NCBI GenBank assembly: GCA_024280395.1
Contig: JAJRQG010000001.1
Span: forward strand, 1 to 64,000
Length of the DNA: 64,000 nt
Direction: 5' to 3'
Origin: Gammaproteobacteria bacterium
GTDB lineage: Bacteria > Pseudomonadota > Gammaproteobacteria > Xanthomonadales > Marinicellaceae
Shown here piece after piece: positions 55,481 through 64,000 of the stretch (its first letter is position 1; each line of letters opens with the position of its first letter). The notes beneath the pieces are model-generated. The model was not told the DNA's origin. It worked only from the letters and a program-made list of their open reading frames with translations, and did not search any database. A program made the position numbers and the translations under genes.

Positions 55481-56479
55481 CTATGGTTTCTTTTTGTAAA
55501 TAAACACTTGAGTATCAGATGACTCGGTTTTAAAACCTCGGTACATACCTGCAGTATTAAAGGTCATCACTGGGTTTCCTTTATTATCTAAACCAACAAT
55601 TCCACCATCTCCACCAGCATTTTTTAATTCATGTTGAATAACCTCATCAGCCGATTGTTCAAGAGAAATCTTCTTATACAATACTCTGGCACATATATCA
55701 TGAGCGACTGCATAACGGATAAAATACTCGCCATGTCCTGTGGCAGAAATTCCACAAGAGCGGTTATCGGCATAAGTACCAGCTCCAATAATGGGTGAAT
55801 CCCCAATGCGTCCGAAGGCTTTATTGGTCATGCCGCCAGTTGAGGTGCCTGCTGCAATGGTGCCATTTTTATCTATGGCAACCGCACCAACCGTTCCAAA
55901 TTTGTGGTCTGTTTTCAGCAAGTCTTCGGACAATGATACGTCTTTTTTGTGTTGAATGGCTTGCCATTGTTGATAACGATAATCGGTATCAAAATAATTG
56001 TTATCAACGGTTTCCAATCCTTGCTGCTTGGCAAATTTATCAGCACCTTGGTTTGAGAGCATGACATGTGGAGAGTTCAGCATTACCTCCTTGGCTGCAT
56101 TAATTGGATTTTTGACATGTTTAACTCCAGCTACTGCACCTGCTTGTAAATCGCTGCCGCGCATAATAGAAGCATCCAGTTCGTGTTTTCCTTCTTTGGT
56201 ATATACAGCTCCAATACCCGAATTAAACAGTGGTGAATTCTCCATTACATTAATCGCAGCAATTACAGCATCTGTAGATTCACCCCCTTTTTCTAATACG
56301 GCATACCCTGCATTAATGGCCTCAGTAAGTTTGGCTTTTATCGCCGCTTCTTTCTCATCACTGAGGTTTTTCTTCAAAATGGTGCCAGCACCACCATGTA
56401 TAACGATAGCAAGTTGGTGATCTTTAGCCACAATTAATCCTGAGACTGTAAACAATAATATCAGTAGAATGGTTTTCAT
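55481..56479 (-). CDS. Isoaspartyl peptidase/L-asparaginase, exported
   Basis: 332 residues, Ntn-hydrolase family (plant-type asparaginase, IaaA-like). A signal peptide (LLILLFTVSGLIVA) is followed by LAIVIHGGAGTI. The self-cleavage site lies before Thr196 (HKFG-TVGAVAIDKNG), which becomes the nucleophile. TSTGGMTNKAFGRIGDSPI and GAGTYADN form the substrate site. It degrades isoaspartyl dipeptides or asparagine in the periplasm. Its end overlaps the edge of the dispersed repeat. The esterase gene lies 29 bases upstream on the same strand. Confidence 0.93.
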   Translation of the reverse strand: MKTILLILLFTVSGLIVAKDHQLAIVIHGGAGTILKKNLSDEKEAAIKAKLTEAINAGYAVLEKGGESTDAVIAAINVMENSPLFNSGIGAVYTKEGKHELDASIMRGSDLQAGAVAGVKHVKNPINAAKEVMLNSPHVMLSNQGADKFAKQQGLETVDNNYFDTDYRYQQWQAIQHKKDVSLSEDLLKTDHKFGTVGAVAIDKNGTIAAGTSTGGMTNKAFGRIGDSPIIGAGTYADNRSCGISATGHGEYFIRYAVAHDICARVLYKKISLEQSADEVIQHELKNAGGDGGIVGLDNKGNPVMTFNTAGMYRGFKTESSDTQVFIYKKKP

Positions 56480-56508
56480 AAAGTTGTTTCCTATTTTTCA
56501 TTTTTAAT

Positions 56509-57366
56509 TTAGTTTAACGATTGATTGCATAATTTATCCCAAGCCTTTTCGGGTAAGATAATGTCCAATTGATGCCCGCCATTGAATTCGTCTAGCCAAT
56601 AGTTTTGTCCATCTACCCAGCCAGCATTGTTGAAAATTGTATGATTACTTCTGCTTAAGCTCAATAAATTTGGTCCTGTTGTATCTTGCAATCCGATAGA
56701 AATAAATACTGGGATTTTTCTTGCTGCATCAGCAGGTGCATCCAATCCTGCAAAACCTTCGAGAGCTCCTGCACTGATAGCATAGGCGGCAAATGTTTCA
56801 GAATAGACTAACATAATCGCATGCATGATATGCCCGCCAGCTGAAAAGCCATGGCCGTAGATTCGGTTATTTTCAATATTGTAATAGCGTTGCATGTCTT
56901 TTATGATTTCAAAAAGAATGGGAACATCCACCCCTGGAACCCAACCACCACCTGTTTGCCCAGTCGCGGTTTGGGCCACAACAATAAAACCATTATCATC
57001 AGCAGTGGCTTGCCAAAAATCGCGGGTTGCTTTGGCATTGGATGGAGCCGTGCCAGCACCTGCTGCTCCATGCCAAGATATCAGCATGGGTGAGGCCACT
57101 CTTGACTGATAATTTTGGGGAATGGCGATATAGTAGGTATAAATTTCACCGTTATAAACCACATGACGATCAAATGAACCTGGATAAGGGCCACGGTTAC
57201 CATTGCTGGGATTGGATGATTGTTGAAATTTGGTTTTAAATATGGTGTCATTGCAGGTTGCAAAACCTTGAAAAGAATAGGGCAGTGAAAAAATTAGAAC
57301 AGTCAGCATCATTCCTATGTTGTTTGGAATGGTAAATAGTTTAAATAGGCGTGTTTTCAAACTCAT
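56509..57366 (-). CDS. Secreted PHB-depolymerase/LpqC-type esterase
   Basis: 285 residues with an N-terminal hydrophobic segment (about 15-35, ending FQGFA) that is probably a signal peptide. The core begins FDRHVVYNGEIYTYYIAIP. The oxyanion segment is SWHGAAGAG and the nucleophile Ser175 lies in GHGFSAGGH. An ISIGLQDTTGP acid region and the GGHQLD His follow. The layout matches poly(3-hydroxybutyrate) depolymerase-like and feruloyl-esterase-like hydrolases; the true substrate is unknown. Probably co-transcribed with the isoaspartyl peptidase gene. Confidence 0.8.
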   Translation of the reverse strand: MSLKTRLFKLFTIPNNIGMMLTVLIFSLPYSFQGFATCNDTIFKTKFQQSSNPSNGNRGPYPGSFDRHVVYNGEIYTYYIAIPQNYQSRVASPMLISWHGAAGAGTAPSNAKATRDFWQATADDNGFIVVAQTATGQTGGGWVPGVDVPILFEIIKDMQRYYNIENNRIYGHGFSAGGHIMHAIMLVYSETFAAYAISAGALEGFAGLDAPADAARKIPVFISIGLQDTTGPNLLSLSRSNHTIFNNAGWVDGQNYWLDEFNGGHQLDIILPEKAWDKLCNQSLN

Positions 57367-57487
57367 GAATGTTTCTTAAATCTTTGATAAATCTAGGGTA
57401 ATCAATAGAGTAACACATTTATTACAAAGGATTAAGTATTCATACTATAATTCACCTATGAACACATGGCTTATAAGGATAGATTGA

Positions 57488-58018
57488 GTGAGAAATAAGA
57501 TTATAAAAGAAATACAAGCTATCCAACCATTGGATAAGCTTGAATCTGAAACAATTAATGAAGTGTTGCACTGGTTTGAGTCAGGTGTTGAAATTTGCCG
57601 AATAGAAAAACCAGATGTGCCGAACAAACACCTTGTTTCTTATTTTGTATTGGTCGATGGTGACTACATTTTACTTGTCGATCATATTAATGCACAATTG
57701 TGGTTGCCAACAGGTGGGCATGTAGAACCGAATGAACATCCACGTTTTACTGCTTTACGTGAAGCATCCGAGGAACTCTCCATTCAAGGCGATTTTCTGC
57801 AAGATGGTCCATTGTTTATCACATGTACTGTTACTGTTGGCAAAACAGCGGGTCACACGGATGTTTCCTTGTGGTACGTATTGAAGGGCAAACGAGATAT
57901 GAAGCTTGTTTTTGATCAATCAGAATTTCATGGTGTTAAGTGGTTTCATAAAGACGAAGTGCCACTTAACCGAACAGATCCAGAGCTGGGGCGTTTTTTG
58001 GAAAAACTATACAGATAG
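57488..58018 (+). CDS. Nudix hydrolase
   Basis: 176 residues from a GTG with AAGGA eight bases upstream. The Nudix box runs from Gly77 to Ile99: GHVEPNE, then seven residues, then REASEELSI, with the usual Gly near the end replaced by Ser. The N-terminal part (VPNKHLVSYFVLVDGDYILL) is the fold's first sheet. These enzymes hydrolyse nucleoside diphosphates linked to other groups; the substrate cannot be told. It converges on parC. Confidence 0.9.
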   Translation: MRNKIIKEIQAIQPLDKLESETINEVLHWFESGVEICRIEKPDVPNKHLVSYFVLVDGDYILLVDHINAQLWLPTGGHVEPNEHPRFTALREASEELSIQGDFLQDGPLFITCTVTVGKTAGHTDVSLWYVLKGKRDMKLVFDQSEFHGVKWFHKDEVPLNRTDPELGRFLEKLYR

Positions 58019-58085
58019 AGACATTTGCAAAACCCTACTGTGCTCATATCGTTTTCAACTTTCAATTGTCAATTTTCAATTAATT

Positions 58086-60323
58086 TCACTCTTTTTCCAG
58101 TTTACTTACATTTCGGTAAGCCTTGGGCAATAAACTGCCACGCTTGGCTCGATAACCCAAGAAGTTCTGCAAGTCATTCCACTTGATGCGGATGTATTTT
58201 TTACCAACCCAAACCAAGAAAGACTCATTTTCACTGACCACCAACATGTCTACCATCGTCTCTTCGCCTGCTTTGAGCAATTTTGGTGGAATATTGATCA
58301 TCTTATTGCCTTTGCCTTTAGCCAGTTGTGGTAATTCATGTACTGGGAAGGCCAATAAATGCCCAACTGATGTGGCACAAACAATAAAATCTTCATCTAC
58401 ATTGTTAATTACTTTAGGTGGTAAGGTTGTAAAATTTCCTTTGGGTACTGAAATGGCGTGTTTTCCTGCTTTGACTTTGGAGTATAGATTCTCCATTTCG
58501 GTAATAAAGCCATAACCAGCGGAACTAGCCATCAATAACATTGTACTGGGTTTTTCACAGATGGTTGCTACAAATTGTGAGTCTTCTGGCAGTTTGAATT
58601 TCGTCGTTAACGCTTCACCTTGACCCCGTGCTGAGGGCAGGGAATGGGACAACAATGAAAAAGCACGCCCATAATTGCTTAGGAATACAGCATTTAAATT
58701 TGAACGTCCATAAGCATGATGCGCGTATTCATCGCCTGATTTAAAATTCAACTTGGCAATATCAATGTCATGACCCTTGGCTGCGCGTACCCATCCTGCT
58801 TTGGACAAAATAATGGTGTTAGGCTCATTCGGAACAAGGCTGGTTTCATCAAAAACTTTGGCAACTTCACGATCGACAATCATGCTTCTTCTATCATCGC
58901 CATGCAGTTCTGTGTCTTCCATGATTTCGGTTTTGATTAATTTCTTTAATTTGGCCCGTGACATCAAAATGCCTGATAATTTATCGCGTTCAGCCAACAA
59001 TTCCATTTGCTCGGTGCGGATCTTCATTTCTTCCAAAAGAGCAAGATTTCTTAATCGGGTGTCTAAAATAGCTTCAGCTTGTATTTCTGATAATTTAAAT
59101 CGAGCGATCAAGGATTCTTTGGGATGTTCTTCTTCTCGAATAATGCGTATCACTTCATCCAAGTCTAGATAGGCAATCAATAAGCCTTCCAAGATATGTA
59201 ACCTGGCTTCAACTTTGTCTAGTCTAGTTTGCAATCTTCGTCTTACAGTTTCGGTTCTAAAAGTTAACCATTCGTGTAAAATCATCTTGAGATTTTTAAC
59301 TTGCGGACGTTTGTCCAAGCCAATCATATTGAGGTTGACCCTGAATGATTTTTCTAAATCTGTAGTCGCATACAAATGACTCATTAAACCGTCATAATCA
59401 ATGCGGTTTGAACGGGTAATAATCACCAATCTAAATGGATTTTCATGATCGGATTCATCGCGTAAATCTTCAACCATGGGTAATTTTTTTGCGCGCATTT
59501 GATTGGCAATTTGTTCTAGAATTTTGGCTGGACTTGCTTGATGTGGTAATGCAGTGATTACAATGTTTTTGTCTTCGCGTTGATGCACACAACGCATACG
59601 AATACTGCCCTTGCCATTGGCGTACATCTCAACAATGTCTTTGCGTGGTGTGATGATTTCTGCATAAGTCGGATAATCAGGGCCTTGAATGTGTTGGCAC
59701 AAATCTTCGATACTTGAATCTGGGTGATCTAACAATTGAAACAAAGCAGCTGAAACTTCACGCAAATTATGTGGTGGAACATCGGTTGCCATTCCTACAG
59801 CTATACCTGAACCACCATTGAGTAAAATATTGGGCAAACGGGCAGGCAAAAATACCGGTTCTTCTAAAGTTCCATCAAAATTGGGCTGCCAATCTACTGT
59901 TCCAAGAGGCACCTCATGCAACAAACTTTTCGAGTAAGCAGTCAAGCGTGATTCTGTATAACGCATGGCAGCAAAAGACTTGGGGTCATCAGGTGAACCA
60001 AAATTACCTTGTCCATCGACCAAGGGATAACGGTATGAAAACGGTTGTGCCATCAATACCATCGCTTCATAACTGGCAGAATCGCCATGTGGATGATACT
60101 TACCTATTACATCACCAATGGTACGTGCTGATTTCTTGTGCTTGGATTTTGCTGACAAACCCAATTCGCTCATGGCAAATACAATGCGACGTTGAACGGG
60201 TTTTAAACCATCGCCAACAAAGGGCAATGCGCGATCTAACACCACATACATGGAATAATCCAAATAGGCTTTTTCTGCATATTCGCCCATTGGCATGATT
60301 TCATAGTTTAAGATTTTTGACAT
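58086..60323 (-). CDS. parC: DNA topoisomerase IV subunit A
   Basis: 745 residues. [20 protein letters not shown] at the start and the catalytic Tyr122 in [10 protein letters not shown] identify a type IIA subunit. The quinolone region [12 protein letters not shown] keeps Ser82 and Glu86 (E. coli ParC Ser80 and Glu84), the usual susceptible residues. The C-terminal beta-pinwheel is short and lacks a full GyrA box, favouring ParC over GyrA. parE is not adjacent. Confidence 0.96.
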   Translation of the reverse strand: MSKILNYEIMPMGEYAEKAYLDYSMYVVLDRALPFVGDGLKPVQRRIVFAMSELGLSAKSKHKKSARTIGDVIGKYHPHGDSASYEAMVLMAQPFSYRYPLVDGQGNFGSPDDPKSFAAMRYTESRLTAYSKSLLHEVPLGTVDWQPNFDGTLEEPVFLPARLPNILLNGGSGIAVGMATDVPPHNLREVSAALFQLLDHPDSSIEDLCQHIQGPDYPTYAEIITPRKDIVEMYANGKGSIRMRCVHQREDKNIVITALPHQASPAKILEQIANQMRAKKLPMVEDLRDESDHENPFRLVIITRSNRIDYDGLMSHLYATTDLEKSFRVNLNMIGLDKRPQVKNLKMILHEWLTFRTETVRRRLQTRLDKVEARLHILEGLLIAYLDLDEVIRIIREEEHPKESLIARFKLSEIQAEAILDTRLRNLALLEEMKIRTEQMELLAERDKLSGILMSRAKLKKLIKTEIMEDTELHGDDRRSMIVDREVAKVFDETSLVPNEPNTIILSKAGWVRAAKGHDIDIAKLNFKSGDEYAHHAYGRSNLNAVFLSNYGRAFSLLSHSLPSARGQGEALTTKFKLPEDSQFVATICEKPSTMLLMASSAGYGFITEMENLYSKVKAGKHAISVPKGNFTTLPPKVINNVDEDFIVCATSVGHLLAFPVHELPQLAKGKGNKMINIPPKLLKAGEETMVDMLVVSENESFLVWVGKKYIRIKWNDLQNFLGYRAKRGSLLPKAYRNVSKLEKE

Positions 60324-60429
60324 GAATAATCTAGATGAATAAATAAAAAAGCTATTTTACACGCTGAATCAAAAGAGTGACAATAAAATTTAATTATCAT
60401 CCACTTTTAAATGATGGTAGAATTAATCT

Positions 60430-60948
60430 ATGGAAATAAATAAATCCAGCAATCTTGATGATAAAATTTATCATGAGCTTAAAGTCATTGCCAATAAGTT
60501 GATGCGGCATGAACGTGATAACCATACTTTGTCACCTACTGATTTGGTGCATGAGGCATTTTTGAAATTCTCAAAATCGGATGAAAAATTTTACAAAGAT
60601 AAACATTATGTGTTTGTTCTTGCTAGACAAATGCGACGTTTATTGGTTGATTATGGTAGACACAAGTCTGCTGTAAAAAATGGTTCACAACTTAATAGGG
60701 TGTTATATACCGATGCATTGGGTATCAATAATGGAGAAAAAATTGATTTTGATTTAATCAACCAAGCCATTGACGAATTGGATTCTGTCAGTCATCGCTG
60801 TGCTCAAATTATTGAATTGTATTATTTCACAGGAATTTCTCGCGAACAAGTAGCGCAAACTTTTGATGTTTCATTTTCAACATTGGCCAGAGACATACAT
60901 TTTGCAAAGGCTTTTATTGGCAATTATCTGGTTGACAACAGTTTATGA
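60430..60948 (+). CDS. ECF-type RNA polymerase sigma factor
   Basis: 172 residues. Region 2 covers LSPTDLVHEAFLKF and HYVFVLARQMRRLLVDYGRH; region 4 covers RCAQIIELYYFTGISREQVA and VSFSTLARDIHFAKAF. This matches the ECF subfamily often encoded next to a serine/threonine kinase in Xanthomonadales-like bacteria. It overlaps the kinase start by 4 bases. There is no anti-sigma gene, so the kinase is the likely regulator, as shown for similar EcfP/PknT pairs in Vibrio. Confidence 0.92.
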   Translation: MEINKSSNLDDKIYHELKVIANKLMRHERDNHTLSPTDLVHEAFLKFSKSDEKFYKDKHYVFVLARQMRRLLVDYGRHKSAVKNGSQLNRVLYTDALGINNGEKIDFDLINQAIDELDSVSHRCAQIIELYYFTGISREQVAQTFDVSFSTLARDIHFAKAFIGNYLVDNSL

Positions 60949-63668
60949 AAGGCGTTAACCATGATTTAAAAAAGTTATTTGATTTGTGTTATCAAAAATC
61001 CATTGATGAACAAAATGAAATAATAAATAACAGTGGTTTTAGGCAAGAGATAAAAGAAAAGGTTAGGAAGTTATTAACCATGGATATTGAAAATATCGAA
61101 CTGACTTCGAGTGTGATGGAAAACGTACAGTTAAGCTTAAATATTAATCCAATCTATACAGGCATGAAAGTTGATTCTTATATTCTTCAGAGTCCATTGG
61201 GTAAAGGTGGTCAAGGAGAAGTGTGGTTGGCCAAACGTGATTCAGGTGATTTTCAGCATCAAGTGGCGATTAAATTTTTAAAACCCGTTCACAACATAAA
61301 AGAACTAGATCGATTTAACAATGAACGTGAGTTATTGGCCCAATTAAAGCACAACAATATTGCTCAATTATTGGGTGGTGGTCAATTAACTGACAAACGT
61401 CCTTATATGATTTTGGAGTTGGTTGAAGGCTTACCATTATTAGATTATTGTAAGCAGCAAAACTTTTCATTGAAACAATACCTCAACTGTTTCCTACAAA
61501 TCTGTGATGCCATCAGTTATGCCCATTCACACTTGGTGATACACAGAGACATTAAACCTTCTAATATATTCATCAACAATGATGGCGTGGTGAAATTATT
61601 AGATTTTGGTATTGCTAAAAATATCGACAACACAGGCATCAACAAATCCAACACCCAAACCATCCCAATAATGACTTTGGCCTATTCCAGCCCAGAACAA
61701 GTCACTGGGGCCAGTATATCTACCGCTACTGATATCTACACATTGGGTTTAGTCTTGTACGAAATGCTAACAGGGCAAAGAGCTCAAGCGGTTAATACTG
61801 ATTCTGCATTAGATTTGTTGCATGAAATAACAGATAAGACCCCGACCCATCCCAGTCAAGTTGAAGTATTATTAAAACTCAACAGAAACTACTCAAATAA
61901 ACATTTACAAGGTGACATTGACAATCTTATTTTAATGGCCGTTCGCAAAGAACCATTACGAAGGTATTCAACGGTTTCTGCCATGGCACAAGATGTTAAA
62001 AATTACCTCGAAGGCAAACCTCTGTTTGCCACAGGTGATAGTTGGTGGTACAAGAGTAAAAAATTGATCACCAGAAATCCTAGCATTTCAGCCTTAAGTT
62101 TATTGACCATTGGTTTCTTAATTGTTTTACCGATTATCCTCTATAACAGCCAACAACAAATCCAACAACAAAGAGACTTGGAAGTAATCGCACGAAAACA
62201 AGCCGAAGAACAAACACAAATTGCTAATGATCAAAAATTATTGGCCAAAAGGACCACTGATTTTTTATTTAACATACTGGAATCAGCATCGCCACTGGCA
62301 TCAAAAGGCAAGGACATATCTCTAGCTGATGTATTGGCAACAGCAGAAAGACAATTGGTAAATGGCTTAGAAAACCAGGGTGAATTAAAAGCCAATTTAT
62401 TTATTAAATTGGCCAATATCCAGCATAACCTTGGTGACAATTCAAAGGCGATTGATTATTATCAACAAGTCTTAAAACTCTATACCACTAGCGAAAATAA
62501 ACAACAACAATTAAAAGTATTGGGACAATTGGCATTGACCTATTTTTTTCAAGGAGATACACAACTAAGCCTTGAATACAGTGACAAAGCGACGCAATTG
62601 AGTCACAAAACTTTAAGTCCATTTGCACTTGGATGGCATACAGCTCGTATGGCAACCCTGCAAAATTACTTGCATAAAAAACCAGAAGCGCGTGAATTAA
62701 TTTTAAAATCACTTTCCATTTTATCTGACAATAACATCACTGATGCTGAACTTTTGGGGCGACTTTACAATGAGCTAGGTATTGCCTTTAAAAATTTCGA
62801 TAATGAAAAATCACTTGAATATTTCTCTCAAGCATTGTCATACACTGAATCACTACACGGGAAAATGTATCCAAAGTACCAAAATCGACTCCTGAATAAG
62901 GCAGTGGCTTTAATCCGACTTGAGCGATATCAAGAAGCAGAGGTCATTCTTATACAAGCACGCCATGGTGCAAAACTACTGTTTACCGAAATGCACCCAC
63001 AGTATTCTAAAGTCATAGCAGAACTTGCTATCTTGTACCACGATAAGGGCCAATTCAATAAAGCCGAAGAAATCTATCTGCAAGCCAAAGACATCAGCGA
63101 AAAAACAGAAGGAAAAACCAGTATATCTTATGTCGTACAAACCAATAATTTAGGGTATTTGTATGAAGACATGGGCAAATATGAATTGTCACAAAAATAT
63201 TACAATGAATCATTGCGTATTCGGCAAACAAGTTATGCCAATGACAGCTACAGAATTGCCAGCAGTATGAGTAATTTGGCACGTTTATTAGCAAAAATGG
63301 GAAAAACAAGAAAGGCCCAAAGTTACCTCGACCAAGTAAAACCTGTATATATACTTAACAACAAATCAAATTTATCCAATAATATTGTGCAATTGTCCAT
63401 TAGCTCATCAGATAAAAGCGCTTGCACGGCCATACAAAAACCAATCAAAGGATTAATGACAGAAGTAAATAAATTATCAGATAAAAGTTGGCGGCGCATG
63501 TATTATGAACTGTGGTTGGGGCAAATTGCATTCTCATGTGAAGACAATGATTTAGCTCAATCATTGTTAAATTTAGCCCAACAAAAGTCACTCACAATCT
63601 ACAAAAAAGACTCAGTTGGGCAACAGCGCATTCAACAAATCACTCATGATATTTTAAATAAATTGTAA
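60945..63668 (+). CDS. Serine/threonine protein kinase with TPR sensor part
   Basis: 907 residues. The kinase domain spans about 75-360, with Gly-rich loop LGKGGQGEV (85-93), Lys110 in VAIK, HRDIKPSN (His200 to Asp202) and DFG at 220-222. A single membrane helix lies near 380-400. A coiled coil with many Gln (QQQIQQQRDLEV) is followed by about eight TPR units, such as LGDNSKAIDYYQQVLKLY and YEDMGKYELSQKYYNESL, predicted outside the inner membrane. It is translationally coupled to the ECF sigma gene. All catalytic residues are present. Confidence 0.93.
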   Translation: MKGVNHDLKKLFDLCYQKSIDEQNEIINNSGFRQEIKEKVRKLLTMDIENIELTSSVMENVQLSLNINPIYTGMKVDSYILQSPLGKGGQGEVWLAKRDSGDFQHQVAIKFLKPVHNIKELDRFNNERELLAQLKHNNIAQLLGGGQLTDKRPYMILELVEGLPLLDYCKQQNFSLKQYLNCFLQICDAISYAHSHLVIHRDIKPSNIFINNDGVVKLLDFGIAKNIDNTGINKSNTQTIPIMTLAYSSPEQVTGASISTATDIYTLGLVLYEMLTGQRAQAVNTDSALDLLHEITDKTPTHPSQVEVLLKLNRNYSNKHLQGDIDNLILMAVRKEPLRRYSTVSAMAQDVKNYLEGKPLFATGDSWWYKSKKLITRNPSISALSLLTIGFLIVLPIILYNSQQQIQQQRDLEVIARKQAEEQTQIANDQKLLAKRTTDFLFNILESASPLASKGKDISLADVLATAERQLVNGLENQGELKANLFIKLANIQHNLGDNSKAIDYYQQVLKLYTTSENKQQQLKVLGQLALTYFFQGDTQLSLEYSDKATQLSHKTLSPFALGWHTARMATLQNYLHKKPEARELILKSLSILSDNNITDAELLGRLYNELGIAFKNFDNEKSLEYFSQALSYTESLHGKMYPKYQNRLLNKAVALIRLERYQEAEVILIQARHGAKLLFTEMHPQYSKVIAELAILYHDKGQFNKAEEIYLQAKDISEKTEGKTSISYVVQTNNLGYLYEDMGKYELSQKYYNESLRIRQTSYANDSYRIASSMSNLARLLAKMGKTRKAQSYLDQVKPVYILNNKSNLSNNIVQLSISSSDKSACTAIQKPIKGLMTEVNKLSDKSWRRMYYELWLGQIAFSCEDNDLAQSLLNLAQQKSLTIYKKDSVGQQRIQQITHDILNKL

Positions 63669-63733
63669 AATTGATTTTTTCTCCATCCTATTATTTACAT
63701 GAAGTCACACCTGTATCAAATTGAAATTGTAAG

Positions 63734-64000
63734 GTGGGGTCTGCCCAAATGGCACTTATTTAAGATGATTTAACAGCTTATGCTATTGAAATATAACGCA
63801 AATTTTCAAGGTAACCGAAGAGCCTTCGGGTAGTTGGCTTTAGCCAACACGTTTTTAAACCTGCGGTTTTATTTGTTGACTAAAGCCAACTACCCGATAT
63901 GAGTTCTTTTCATTTAACAACCTGCTTTCAAGCTGGTCAAATATTTTTAGATATTTCAACAAATTACCTCTTAAGTAAGTGCCATTCGGGTTCTACCCAC
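63734..64000. mobile_element. Inverted-repeat element at the window edge
   Basis: GTGGGGTCTGCCC followed by AATGGCACTTATTTAAGA (63734-63766) faces TCTTAAGTAAGTGCCATT followed by CGGGTTCTACCCAC (63969-64000). The arms of about 32 bases match except for a central block. The 200 bases inside encode no protein but carry the REP-like repeat at 63827-63903. The right end may continue past the window. It could be a MITE or a deleted insertion sequence. Confidence 0.55.
63827..63903. repeat. REP-like inverted repeat, second copy
   Basis: CGGGTAGTTGGCTTTAGCC and GACTAAAGCCAACTACCCG pair over 22 bases with one mismatch around a 26-base loop, followed by ATATGAGTTCTTT. Arms and the ATATGAG flank equal those at 36581-36644, while the loop differs. 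This one is nested in the larger inverted-repeat element. Confidence 0.75.

Noticed and set aside
63734-64000. Named insertion sequence
   Set aside because: Inverted ends are visible but no transposase is encoded inside, so no family could be assigned.

Overview
The window looks like a chromosomal segment of an AT-rich gammaproteobacterium. The gene orders lolB-ispE-tRNA-Gln-prs-rplY-pth, mraZ to lpxC (the division and cell wall, dcw, cluster), trxB-aat-(insert)-infA and clpS-clpA are all classic for that class. The low GC, FG-GAP proteins, ECF sigma factor plus TPR kinase pair and C-terminal DGFE tail suggest a Marinicella-like lineage. That placement is an inference, not something I could test.

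Layout. 1-8.5 kb: the last codons of ligA, zapE, a hydrolase, an AmpG-like transporter and a cyclic-nucleotide-binding/rhodanese protein, then the translation and precursor block pth-rplY-prs-tRNA-Gln-ispE-lolB. 8.5-13.5 kb: an accessory patch with about 1 kb of decayed DNA, a secreted FG-GAP protein and a BlaI/BlaR1-type repressor and sensor protease pair. Similar palindromes lie upstream of the FG-GAP gene and of blaI. 13.5-17 kb: bifunctional thrA and a predicted outer-membrane barrel. 17-33.2 kb: the dcw cluster on the minus strand (mraZ-rsmH-ftsL-ftsI-murE-murF-mraY-ftsW-murG-murC-ddl-ftsQ-ftsA-ftsZ-lpxC), tightly overlapped, with a recognisable promoter and four MraZ boxes, but without murD. 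33.3-37.9 kb: a DUF3667 membrane protein and the methionine cycle genes metF, ahcY and metK. 38-46.7 kb: an acyltransferase, a repeat protein, trxB and aat, then an AT-rich insert before infA. The insert holds a 60-residue secreted peptide, a strong hairpin, a TonB-C-like protein, a MacB-type permease, a membrane-fusion protein and an ABC ATPase. 46.7-49.9 kb: three tandem 145-bp palindromic repeats and clpA/clpS. 50-55.5 kb: a FadL-type porin, then an accessory region with dispersed repeats, phased 11-bp repeats, a secreted-protein gene with a (GCACA)8 tract that puts it out of frame, a partner gene and a Fic protein. 55.5-64 kb: isoaspartyl peptidase, esterase, Nudix hydrolase, parC, an ECF sigma factor with a serine/threonine kinase, and a nested inverted-repeat element at the window edge.

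The core genes cover envelope synthesis and division, isoprenoid, PRPP and methionine metabolism, and translation and proteolysis. The most interesting accessory items are the apparent phase-variable locus at 52.2 kb, the peptide plus ABC-exporter cassette at 41.4-46.4 kb, the possible BlaI regulon at 9.4-13.1 kb, and several families of small palindromic repeats, one of which seems to be split by a small inserted element. All calls come from reading the sequence; no database search was possible.
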